DNA of 64,000 nt. Origin: Pyropia yezoensis (Eukaryota; Rhodophyta; Bangiophyceae; Bangiales; Bangiaceae). Below the pieces are notes generated by a model. That model ran no database searches and was not told the DNA's origin. It saw only the letters and a list, made by a program, of their open reading frames with translations. The position numbers were made by a program, and so were the translations under genes. Below, one piece after another: positions 1-9,446 of this stretch. Numbering within the stretch: the stretch's first letter is position 1; each line of letters starts with the position of its first letter. The stretch spans positions 1,240,001 through 1,304,000 of the forward strand of contig CM020620.1 in NCBI GenBank assembly GCA_009829735.1, written 5' to 3'.

Positions 1-356
1 AGAGACCTCTCCAAGAATCGCGATGCCCCGGACCGTTCGTGCGTCTAAAAGTACGTACAGGTCTGGTCGGTCTCCCGAGTCATCCGTCATGGCCTCAGGA
101 GCCATCCTTGTCACTACGTGGGACTATAGGGTGCAATGGGTGATGCTTGGGGGGCGTGCCGGGGTGTTCTGGGTCGACGTTTGGGGCGATGGAATGGCGC
201 AGGGCGCCAGCAGACGCGGGCGTCGTGTCGCCGCGATGGTCGCCACCGCGACGACGACCGCGCCTGGACGCCATACGTTTCGGAAAAAGTCGGAACGTGG
301 CACTGTAATGAGCAAATGTGGACGAATACGCCCTTAACTGGGTGTGGCTTGGCGGC
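1..356. mobile_element. right end of a related DNA transposon (partial)
   Basis: No coding sequence recognised. Positions 328-354, read on the minus strand, give an end resembling the TIRs of the element at 371-3985 (shared core CACCCAGTTAAGGGCG). Further in, GAACGTGGCAC followed by GTAATG (293-310) recurs in the same orientation at the right end of that element (3901-3926). The window therefore seems to begin inside another copy whose right terminus is near 356. Most of the copy lies outside the window. Confidence 0.5.
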
Positions 357-383
357 CTCGGCTTCCACCACGCCAAAGGCGCT

Positions 384-428
384 CACCCCCAGTTAAGGCG
401 TGCCCAGAGCGGACACTAGAGTTCAGAG
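384..428 (+). repeat. left terminal inverted repeat
   Basis: Inverted match to 3936-3970: 15 identical bases, a 10-bp extra block, then 20 bases with one C/T difference. It sits next to an opposite-facing end of a related element at 328-354. Confidence 0.75.
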
Positions 429-922
429 CGATTTCGGATCAGCCATTGGCCCAGAGCGCTGTGTCAGGAGCAAGTATGGCATATACTGAACATTGTCACA
501 CTATTTCACGGTTCAAGCGACGTGTCTGATGAGAAATGGAGCACAGCTGCCTGGGGCTGCTCTGGAGGGCCTCTTGCGTGGAAATTCGACATGGAATCAG
601 CACATTTCTTCTTATTGAAAAAGCGCACATTGCCTCACAGGCATCGCCACAGCAACGACGAAGTCACACAAGACAGCCCAAGGGTGAGAAGATCCTCTAA
701 GGCAGAAGGGGATCGTTGCACGGGAACAAGAGCAGCTCAGTTATTTCCCCGCATTCCAGAAGGTCTCTTTCATGGGTTGGTCGTCGTATCTTCCTCCTCG
801 GCATGCGCGCAAGTCGCACACGGGGCACGCAGGGGAACCTGAGCGAAGACATTTAAGCCTAGAAGATGTACAAAGGAATGTCCAGAGTACACAGGTCATG
901 TGAAAGAACAGCCAGTGTATCT

Positions 923-3526
923 TTAATCGTCAAGCAAAATGGCAAGGCACATTTCCTCTGCAGCAGCGAGCAAGGCATCGTCGGCCTCTGCTTCGGCCTC
1001 TTTCGCTGCTGCTTCCTTGTCCTTTTGCTGACGATGGGCAGCTATCGTGTTCACAGCCCCTGCCACCATATTAGTCGCCCACTTGTTCATATCGTCCTCG
1101 CGCTTCTCAAGACAGGCTGCCGACTCCCCAGGGCTGGTCCCGGCTGCTGTCTTGGCACTAGTCGTCCGCATGTCCGACTCCTTCGTCGCTTTGCGAGCGC
1201 CAGCCGCCGCTGTGGCCCGACGCTTGCCGAGGTTGAACGACGAGTCGCCCAAGCCGCATCCCACGGCCGCTTTCTGCAGCAATCGCACAGAGCGCTCCAG
1301 GAAGGTGGCTCCAACCAGGGCCTTGATGTTCTGGTTGTCATGCCCATGCCACGCCTTCAAGCCTTGCTCACTGCAGAGGCCGATGGATCCATGCCTGTCC
1401 AGGAAGTCGGGCGCGTGACAGCAGAGGATGTGGAACTTGGGGATGACACTGCACCACTCAAAGTCCGCAATGAGGCCGCCTACAAAGGCAGCTACTCGTC
1501 GATGGAAAGAGGCTCGCTCAGCCGGCGGGATGATCTCAGCCCGGTTCATCACAGGTATGATAGAGCCCCAGAGAGTGCACGCATTGCGATAGGCACGCGC
1601 GCGCGATGCGGGAATAAACGTGTCCAGCAGGTCGCACAAGAGCTCCAGGTTGACAGCAATCGTGTGGCACTGCTTCCCAGCGAACGATCCCCCGTGGTAC
1701 GGAGCCGGGCATACACCCACGCCGGACCGGAGGGCCTCAGCCATTGCCGTGGCGTACTCAGCCGCCCTCTCAGGCCCTTGATCGAACACAACCGCTTCAA
1801 CGTCAAGGATGAGAAGGTAGCCCGTGCCACCCTGGGCCACGTGCAGCGGCATTGGGGCAATGTCAGCAACGTCAATGACCAGGAGGGGCTTCCGCTCAAT
1901 CGACAGGTGCTCGGTCATGCCCAGGGGCTCGTCCATGCCCGCGAGTGGCACATCTTGGTGAGCGAGAGCCATGGCCTCAGCGTCCTCGATCGTACGAAGC
2001 CGGCCCCCCGCCTTGCTTCCAGCTTGCAAATTGCCATAAGTATCCAGGTGCTCGGCGTTCACCTTCGTTGGCCTCGCCCGCGCAGTGCAATACAGGCAAG
2101 GCATCCGACAGGTGGCTCCGGCGTGCCCCAGGTGCGAGGTCATGAAGGCATAGTCGTCCATCATGATGAGGTGGACTGGCCTCAGCTGGTCCCCGACAGT
2201 CACGCCATTGGTCCGCAGGTCGTCAATGTCGTCCGAGAAGAGGTCCGCCATAGTTGCTTGAGCGGCGTAGTCATCCTTCCGGCATGGAAAGGCCCCAAAG
2301 AGGATGGTGTTCTCCCGGCTGCAGGGATGCTTCTGGTTGCCTCATCCCAAGACCGCCTTCCACGTGCTCTGGGTCCCCCCCTTGTCCATCCCAAAGAGCA
2401 CAATGACAGCGTTGCTCGGCTTGCCAGCGAACTCGCGCTCGATGAACGTCCTATTCCTCCACCGGCGCTCAACCATCGCCTCCAGCGCTGCTCGAACGCT
2501 TGCGAGCGTCGCTCCAACCTCCGTCGAGGTCACAAGGTTGCTGCTCTTGGAGAATTCGGCCTTCAGCTCAGCCCGCATCACCTCTCGATTAGCCAGGCGG
2601 CTTGCGGGTCCCCCCTGGAGACGACGCAGAGCAGCCCACGTCTCCTGGGTCAGGCTCCGAGAAAGCACGAACTTGGCCTGCACGTTGACGGGAAGAGGAG
2701 CCAGAGCGCGTCGCGGAACCACGGCAATGACGCGATCACGTGCAGCCCTCCGGCTGAGGTCGCCAATCAGCGTCTCGTACGTGGCCGGGCGGGAATCGCA
2801 CAGGCTCGACAGCGTGTCCGATGCAAACGAAGAGTGGCGCCGCTGCTGACGAGGACCCACGTCCTCACCGAGAGGGACGCTCAGGCGCCGATATAGCATC
2901 GGTCGGTGGTTGCCCCAGCGCGCCCGCACCTCCATGGGCTTCACCAGCTCAAGATACATCTTCACGATGCCCAGCACCTCATCACGCTGCGCGGCGTCCA
3001 TCCACGAAAACGACGACCGTACCAGGGCGATCGCCTCATCAACCGTGCGCGCGGCGGTAGTGGGTGGCACGTCCAGCGCGCATGCTCCTAGCGTCATAAC
3101 CAGCCGCGGGGCGGCAGTCGAGGCCGCACACGAACCACAAGGTAGCGCTGCTGCACGTGTACGCAGCCCGTCCACAGGAGCCAACCCGCAGCTGCTGTGA
3201 CGAGCTCCGGGACCACCGAGCTGGGAGGCACGTGCCTGTCGAGCAGCCAGGGACCGGCATGCAACACAGACCATGATACGGTCTCTCGGAGCGCACGTAG
3301 CCTGCTCCAGCGCCACCTGCGGTCCCCAAAGAAGCGGGAGGATACCCGGTGTGGGGATAATGGTGGGGGGCTCAATGGTCAAAACCAAGGGGTGCAGAAG
3401 GGAGCAGCACGCACCAGGGGGAGTGGGGACATCGTGAGGGGCCATGGCGGTGGACCCGACGTGCACCAGATAGGATGCCACGATGCTCGACGGACGTGAC
3501 GGTGTCTGATCGGGCGTGGAACACAA
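923..3526 (-). pseudogene. transposase-like gene interrupted by one TGA
   Basis: Two ORFs (2342-3526, 394 codons; 923-2251, 442 codons) are in the same frame and separated only by a TGA at 2342-2344; the stretch between that stop and the second ATG is open. Before the stop comes a DKGG motif (residues 381-384 of the first ORF). After it come an N..P.S..NT-type block, a CLYC pair, and near the C-terminus a FHILCCH block followed by SEQGLKAWH. I know this order from unnamed eukaryotic transposase-like proteins with an RNase H-like fold, from memory and not by search. The C-terminus has an Ala/Glu-rich helix. The first roughly 120 codons look non-native, so the true start may be inside. TIRs around it support a transposase role. 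A long plus-strand ORF over the same bases (866-2896) is a shadow. Confidence 0.6.
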
Positions 3527-3734
3527 GGCGCCGCGTGCGACGCTCTCATGTCCGGATCTGACCGTGGGCTCTGGCAGGAGCGGGTGGGGCCGTTCGATTT
3601 GCGCTGTGGATCAGACGGATGCCCGGGAGAATTGTAAAACTTACGTACAAGTGCGAGAGCCCCTGAAAGTTGCATTCGCGCGCGGACTAATTGCCGAACC
3701 ACTTTGAACAATTGACTTTTATGCATGAAAAAAA

Positions 3735-3754
3735 ATGCCCTCTTTACGGGGCAT
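3735..3754. repeat. small hairpin next to an A-run
   Basis: ATGCCC at 3735-3740 pairs with GGGCAT at 3749-3754, just after a run of A. It lies in the T-rich part of the transposon upstream of the transposase. Function unknown. Confidence 0.35.
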
Positions 3755-3935
3755 GTTTCTGTGCTACGGAAGGGATACGGCTGTACCTCTTTTTTCTCTT
3801 GTTATTTCTTTTGTGTTCATGCTTCTTTTTTTCTTGCTGTGTATGGTCGTATATCTTTCTCTCGTCCAACCAGGAAGCCGTATCGAGAGAGAAGTCGCCC
3901 GAACGTGGCACGTGTTGGATGTAATGCAATATTCC

Positions 3936-3970
3936 CTCTGAACTCTAATGTCCGCCCTTAACTGGGGGTG
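3936..3970 (-). repeat. right terminal inverted repeat
   Basis: Inverted partner of 384-428. Partial similarity continues outward to about 3985. Confidence 0.75.
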
Positions 3971-4164
3971 CGCTTTGTCTGCGCCTACTGTACGGTATGA
4001 CCACCCATCCCCCCCCCACTGTCCTCCTCACCCCCCCCACAACGACCCCTGTCCCGCGTTCCCCCCTCCTCCTCCTCCCCCCACCCCCCCCTCCTTGTCC
4101 CAGCCCTACATTTTCCCCCTCCAACGCATGGGCGACGACTCCCCCCCCCCCCCCCCCCTCGGCC

Positions 4165-4752
4165 ATGGCCGTGGACGCGGCGCCCCCCCCCCCCGCCGGC
4201 GCCCCCTCTACCATCTTGCACCTTGCGCCCGCGGCGGCATTTGCGGCCGCCCGCGCCGCCTATGACGCGGCGTGCGCGGGTCGAGGCGGCGGCAGCGGAA
4301 GCGGCAGCGGCGGCGGCGGCGACGGCAGTGACGGCTACGCCCCCGCCGATCTGCCGGCCACTGGCTTTGTCCACTGCGCCCCCGACACGGCGACGCTGAG
4401 GCGGGTGGCCAACCACTTTTACGCCGCCTCCCCGCCAGAGGTGGCGTGGGTGGTCCTTGTTGTGGCCGTCGATGCGCTGCCGGCGGGGGCGCTGGTGTGG
4501 GAAGCCCCGGCGGGGGTGGGCGCCACGCCCCACAGCGACGAAGCGGTGGGTGTAGATGGTGGTGGTGGTGGTGGTTGTGGTGGTGGTAGTGGTGGTGGTG
4601 GAAAGGGCGGGGGGGGGGAGGAACGGTCGGGCCTCATGCCCCACGTGTACGGGCCGCTGCCGTGGGCGGCGCTGGACGTCTACCCGGCCACCCGCGCCGC
4701 CGACGGCACCTTTACAAGCGTCGACCGGCCGCCGCCGGCCAGTGCTCCTTAG
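4165..4752 (+). CDS. DUF952 family protein
   Basis: 195 codons from the ATG at 4165, which has a strong start context (GGCCATGG) and sits 6 bp after an 18-base C run. An upstream in-frame ATG (3997) would add only Pro-rich residues. The fold signature is complete: ILHL at 17-20, GFVHC at 67-71, a VAN-x-FYA helix at about 81-87, a VVLVVAVDAL strand, WEAP, and MPHVYGPLPWAAL at 158-170. This is the layout of the small DUF952 (PF06108) domain, common in bacteria and scattered in eukaryotes, of unknown biochemical role. Two Gly/Ser-rich inserts (about residues 40-57 and 132-152) lie in predicted loops, the second just before the PHxYG motif. Ends with TAG. No signal peptide or membrane segment. 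Confidence 0.8.
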   Translation: MAVDAAPPPPAGAPSTILHLAPAAAFAAARAAYDAACAGRGGGSGSGSGGGGDGSDGYAPADLPATGFVHCAPDTATLRRVANHFYAASPPEVAWVVLVVAVDALPAGALVWEAPAGVGATPHSDEAVGVDGGGGGGCGGGSGGGGKGGGGEERSGLMPHVYGPLPWAALDVYPATRAADGTFTSVDRPPPASAP

Positions 4753-5634
4753 CGGACGAGACGAGAAAAAAAAAAGTCACTCGGTCCTTGTGCCCGTTGG
4801 CCGCCGCCGCCGCCGCCGCCGCTGGTCACCACAATCGCGTGCCCGCGCGGCCGCCGCCGGCCGCGGTGCCGACCGCTGGCCGCTGTCCCCGCTGTGGGTG
4901 TCGCAGCACCCTGGGCGGCGGGGCGGGGTGCCCTTTTCCGTCGCTGACCCCCCAGCTGGCGGGACGGCCCGCCCCGTGCTGCGCTGCCGCCGCCGCCCGC
5001 CCGTGGGGGAGGACTGGCCAGGCGGGTCCTGGACTGGTCGGCAGGGAAGGCAAGGGGCAGACGGCAGGCCGGGAGGGGGGGGGTGCCGTGGGGGGGGGGG
5101 GAGCTGCGGTAAAGGCAGGCACCCGTGGCACGCGCGCTCCCCACCCACCGGTCCCGTGTCGCCCCTTCCACCCGCCTCGGCTCCCGATGCGCGGCAGGGG
5201 AAAGAGGATGTGGGCATGTGGGGAAGGAAACAGCTGCCACCGGGAGCGTGGGCGGGGTGGCGTTCCGGCGCTGACTCCATTGTGTGCGGGGTAAGACCAA
5301 CGGGGACAAAGGGGGGGGGGGGGGGGAGCGGGGGGGGGGGGGGGAGGACAGGAGCAGGCCAGGTCCTCCCCTTCCCCCCCCCCCCCCCACACCCGCCCTC
5401 TGGCGGCATGGAGCACGCAGGTCGGGCCGCCACCGCGAGGGCGGCGGCAGGCGGGCCCGCCTGGGGGAGGGCCACACGCGTCGTCGCTCCTCCCGCTCTC
5501 CGTCTCTATGGCACCCCCAGCCACCGCGGCCGCCGTCCCCCCCGCGCGACGGCAACGCTCGGTCGTGCACGTCGCTATTCGGTGCGCGTCGGTGACTGGG
5601 TGTTCCCCGGGGCCGCGCCCGTGGGGGGGGGGGG

Positions 5635-5670
<36 letters not shown>

Positions 5671-6330
5671 CGCGGCGGCGGTGGCTAACTATTCCCGTCC
5701 TGGGCTCTTGGCCGTCTCCGCCCCCGCTCCCTCCTCCCGCGGGAGGGCGGAGCGGGGATGCGCCTGCTGCGTGCGCGTGGCGGACTGTGGAGCGACGGCG
5801 GGGGTGGATGGGACGCTCGTGCGGGTGCCTTTTTTGGGGGAGAGAGGCGAAGCGGGGGGGGAGGATGGGGGGAGGGGAGGCGTTGGGCGGTGGAGGACCG
5901 GCGGATGGGGGGATGTCGGCAGCTCCCCCGCGCCCAACCCCGCCGCCGCCGTCGCCGCCGCTGCCGTTGCCAATGGGTCTGGCGCCGTGACCGCCCTCCT
6001 GACGCGCGCAGCCACACACACCGCTTCTCTTAATGGGGACACGACGACGGTAGCGACCCTCCCCCCCCCCCCCCCTGCACCCCCCCCCTCCCTGCCTCCC
6101 CCCCTCTGGACCGCTCCGGCCGCACCGAACTGCACCCGTCGCTGAACCGTTTGGCCGGTGTCATTGCCGTGGGGGGCGCTGTACAGTACAGCACATGGCA
6201 CACGCGGCGGCGGGGTGTCGACGCACAGAGTCGTCGGCGCCGCGCAACCGCTTTGTCCGGTCTTGGGGGTGGTGGAGGGGGCGCGGATGCAGGCTGTCGC
6301 TGCTGTGGTGGGGATGGGGGGCCGGAAGCG
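4753..6330. other. GC-rich low-complexity DNA, no supported gene
   Basis: Long C or G runs, a (GCC)n tract at about 4799-4823 and a (GGC)n tract at about 5636-5685. Open frames exist on all strands (for example 4556-6145 plus and 4826-6019 minus), but they translate to Arg/Gly/Pro/Ala-rich sequence without a domain, as expected of GC-rich noncoding DNA. A short gene broken by homopolymer errors cannot be excluded. Confidence 0.6.
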
Positions 6331-6338
6331 CTACTGCA

Positions 6339-6484
6339 AGTTAGATGGCTTTTTCGCCGACGAGCCAATTATGGGTAATTGTCGGCCGTTCACTAGCAGG
6401 TTAGACGCCGGCTTTTCCCGGGGACCTTTCCCAGGATGAGTCGGATGTTTCCCGGAGGGGTTTAACCGATAGTTAGATGGCTTT
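6339..6484 (+). repeat. 14-bp direct repeat pair
   Basis: AGTTAGATGGCTTT occurs at 6339-6352 and 6471-6484, 132 bp apart. A partial third copy (GTTAGACGCCGGCTTTT) lies in between, near 6401. The stretch is less GC-rich than its surroundings. It could be a remnant of a small mobile element or a local duplication. Confidence 0.45.
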
Positions 6485-6519
6485 ATGGCACCTTCCCGGG
6501 GGGGGGGGGGGCGCGATGG

Positions 6520-6660
6520 TGGCGATGAAGATCGTAGTGGTGGTAGTGTTGTTGGTGGTGGTATTGGTGGTGGTGGTGGTGGTGGCGGTGGTGGTGGACG
6601 TCGTCGTTGCCGTCGTGGCGGTGGTAGTAGTGGGGATAGCGCCGGTGGTTCCGGCAGCGG
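6520..6660 (+). repeat. GGT/GTG-rich simple repeat
   Basis: Degenerate (GGT)n/(GTG)n tract. It produces poly-Val or poly-Gly in shadow frames and is not read as coding. Confidence 0.7.
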
Positions 6661-9300
6661 TGGTGGGGACGGTAGCCGAGTGTGTGGGTCGTCTGGCCCC
6701 TGGGCGATCCCGCGACCGACGCCCGCTCCCGCGCGGGGATGGCTTTGCGGCGCGGGGGTGGCGCTGCGCCTCGTCGGCTGGGGGTCACCGCTGCGTGCTG
6801 CGGGGCGTGGACGAGGTGTACCGATGAAGGGAAGGGTCCATGTCATCCAAAGGGGCGGCGGGAGGAGGGGCGGTGGAGACAAGTCTGTTTGGCCACAACG
6901 GGGCACGCCGGGCCGGGGGGGGCGGAGGGGAGTGCAAGGCGGGGCGGGAGGAGGGCAGCAAGTGGCGGGGGACTGTATGGACGGGACGCGCAGCGGCCAC
7001 CCCGCCACCGCGGTGGCCCCGGCCGGCGCGCGCGGACGACTGTGCTCCCCCTCAGAGATGGCCGCCAGCCGTTTGCTGCTGTCGGCGGCGGCCTGCGGGC
7101 AATGCCGCCGTCCGTCCCTTGGCACGGAGCGGCAGCGCCTCGTCGGAGCTTCGCACCACCCACCACGCGCGGCGCACCACCTCTTCGTGCACCACCCACG
7201 GCGCGCCACGCACCACGCGCCGTGCACCGCGCGGGGCGGCGCGCGGGCGGCGGCCGGGCGGGCCCGGCTGGAGCGCCGCTGACGCGCCGCCGCCGGGAGG
7301 CTGACGTGGGGAGGCGGGCGCCCGACGGCGTGCGTCGTGCGCGCGCTGAGGGGAAGCTCTGTCCCCGCTCGTGTCTACACACAGTACCGACCGCAGAGGC
7401 GGGGGGGGGGGGGGGACGTCCCCGCGGTGGCAGCCTCCATGATTGGGGGGATGCGGGGGGGGAGGTCCCCCTCCGCCCCCCAGGGGGGGGGGGGGGCTCG
7501 TCCCTCTCTGCTGCGGTGCGCTTGCTCCTGTCTGGCCTTCCCCTCTCCCTAAAAGCCTGACCGGTCGAACATGCTGGGAGCGATGCACCTAGCTGCGGAG
7601 GGACGGCGCACACACCCCCAGCGCAAGGAGCGCACCTACAGGAGGCACGCACGATTCCCGGTCTCCCCCCGTGTCAACAAAGCGCGTATGGGCTCAGCGA
7701 CCGCCGCTGCCGCTGCTGCGACAGACCAGGGGTACAGTGTGCAAACCCCTCTCCGCCCGCCCCACTCTCTGCCTCCCCTCCAGCAGGACCCCTCACTTCC
7801 CCCCTGTCTTCGTCCTTTCCGCCCCACTCCTGCCGGCATGCCCACCCCGCGCTCCACTCCGCCTCCTCCTGTTGGCATCACCCCCTTCCCCTCGCCCATC
7901 CCCCCACCCCAGGACCCGCCCCTCCACACCGAAAAGATGCCGCATGCAGATTACAGTACTGCTGCCTTCGTTTCACCTGGTACAGTACACTTCGGGTGGC
8001 CACAGAACTCGCGGCGGGGCCGTTTGCGCACCGCCCGCCCGCCCGCCCGCCCACCCGCCGGGTGGCTGCAGCTACTCGAGGCACGCGCCACGCGGGTGCA
8101 CCCCTGTGGCGGCTGGCCGGGATGGTCCTGACTGTCACCCCCCTCCTCCCGCTGCGATGGCGGTCTCTGGCTCCCTATCTGCTTGTCGCTGCCGTCCGCA
8201 GATGGACGGCTGCACCGCCTCATGCCCTCACCGCGCGGCCACCCCCTTTTCCTCCTCACACCTTCCCCTGCCCCCTCCCCCCCCCCGCGGCCCGCTGCCG
8301 GCCCGCAACGCGCGGCTGACGAAGCGCCGGCCGCAGGTAGAGGGCGGCGGCCGCCTTTGAGACTGTAACTGTAGGGAGACACAACCTACAGGATGGGCGG
8401 GGCCAACTTTCACGACGCCTGCCAGGGGCTGGTGTGGCGGCCGGGCGGTGCAGCACCATCAGCCCGGCGGTGCGTCGCCGGGCGGGGGCGCAGGCGCAGG
8501 GGGCGCCCTGACGCGGGGGGGTGAAGAGAAGCAACGGTGAAGGGGAAAGGGGGGGGGGGGGGGGGGGAAAGAGGGGGGCAGCGTGGCTGGGGAGGGTCAG
8601 CGTGGCGCGCACCCCCAGCGACCGCTCGCCGCTGGGCGGCTCGCCGGGCGCGCGACGCCTCCCCGCTGGGCAGCCGCCCGGCGGCCGCCCAGCGGGGCGC
8701 CACCCGCCATCGGGACGCGGGCGCGCCGCGTTGGGGAGCGCGCTGCGCACGGGGGGGGGCGCCAGAGCCGACAGCGGCTCCCGCCCCCCCCCCTCGCCCC
8801 TGCCTCCACCAGACAAGCAGAAAGGCCTCACCTCCCAATGGAGGTTGCAAGATGCGTCAGGGCGGAGCGCGGGGGGGGGGGTGGCGTGTGCCCTCTATCG
8901 CTGTGGTGGGTGGCGCGTAGCACGGTCAAGGCCCACCGCGCGGGGCACTGCCGTAGCCCCCCGCGTGCCAGACGGGCGTGGGCAGGACGGGGCGCGGGGG
9001 GAGGGGGAAGCGAGGACAGGGGAGCGGCTGGGGGGAGGGAGCGGACCCGCTCCGTCGTCGACCGCACCTCGGCGCGCGGTTGACGGCGGGGGGGAGCTGC
9101 CGCGCCCCCCCTCCCCCCTCCCCTCCCCCCCCCGCGGGGGGGAGGGGAGGCGGCCGCCGCCGCTGCCACTCGGTCTGGCGGGCCAGCAAGCAAAGACCGG
9201 TGGAACGGCATGCCAGCGCCTTGACTTCGCATCCCCCCTCCCCCCGTCCCTCCGCGCGCCCACCCCAAGCCGGCTCTGCTAGCACTTTGCATTACATCTC
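6661..9300. other. GC-rich DNA without supported gene
   Basis: Many overlapping Arg/Pro/Ala-rich frames on both strands. None has a recognisable domain, a plausible start context and an end together. Poly-G and poly-C tracts are frequent, for example a run of about 18 G near 8550-8567. A His/Thr/Ala-rich tandem-like stretch is seen near 7150-7240. Confidence 0.55.
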
Positions 9301-9382
9301 GCCTTTGAAAAGTGTACGTGCAACGTGCTAAAATTTCAGTGGTCGAGGGACACGACCCCCTCTCACAGAGACCGCGAACGAC

Positions 9383-9446
9383 GAAATTGGGACGCGTCCC
9401 AATTTCTCTGCCCGTCCCCAATGCGAAAGCTGGCGCGTCCCAATTT
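9383..9446. repeat. 24-bp perfect palindrome plus a repeated half-site
   Basis: Positions 9383-9406 read the same on both strands (arm GAAATTGGGACG). The right arm CGCGTCCCAATTTC (9393-9406) is repeated directly at 9433-9446. It could be a dimeric protein-binding site, a cruciform, or the end of a small inverted repeat element. Confidence 0.6.

Larger units (their letters stand above)
371..3985 (-). mobile_element. TIR-bounded DNA transposon, about 3.6 kb
   Basis: Terminal inverted repeats at 384-428 and 3936-3970 flank a transposase-like gene on the minus strand. The repeats share CACCCCCAGTTAAGG followed by GCGGACAYTAGAGTTCAGAG with one mismatch; the left copy has a 10-bp insertion between the two blocks (399-408). 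Partial matching continues outward for about 13 bp, so the exact ends and the target duplication are unclear. The right end lies about 180 bp upstream of the DUF952 start codon. The stretches 429-922 and 3527-3935 have no gene; 3715-3900 is T-rich. I do not assign a superfamily. Confidence 0.7.

Noticed and set aside
2342..2344. Selenocysteine or reassigned TGA/TAG code
   Set aside because: TAG, TGA and TAA all end convincing genes here, the internal stops are few, and no Sec-type enzyme context is seen.
866..2896. 676-codon plus-strand ORF
   Set aside because: Lies opposite the transposase frames; no domain, and the minus strand carries recognisable motifs.
334..3961. TTAA target duplication (piggyBac or Kolobok type)
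   Set aside because: TTAA lies inside the conserved TIR with matching bases on both sides, so it is not the flank.
4556..6145. 529-codon plus-strand ORF and several minus-strand ORFs of 230-400 codons over 4750-6020
   Set aside because: Arg/Gly/Pro/Ala-rich in all frames, as expected where stop codons are rare; no domain, no start context.
6477..6827. ORF with a long poly-Val segment resembling a membrane anchor
   Set aside because: The Val run is a GTG/GGT simple repeat read in one frame.
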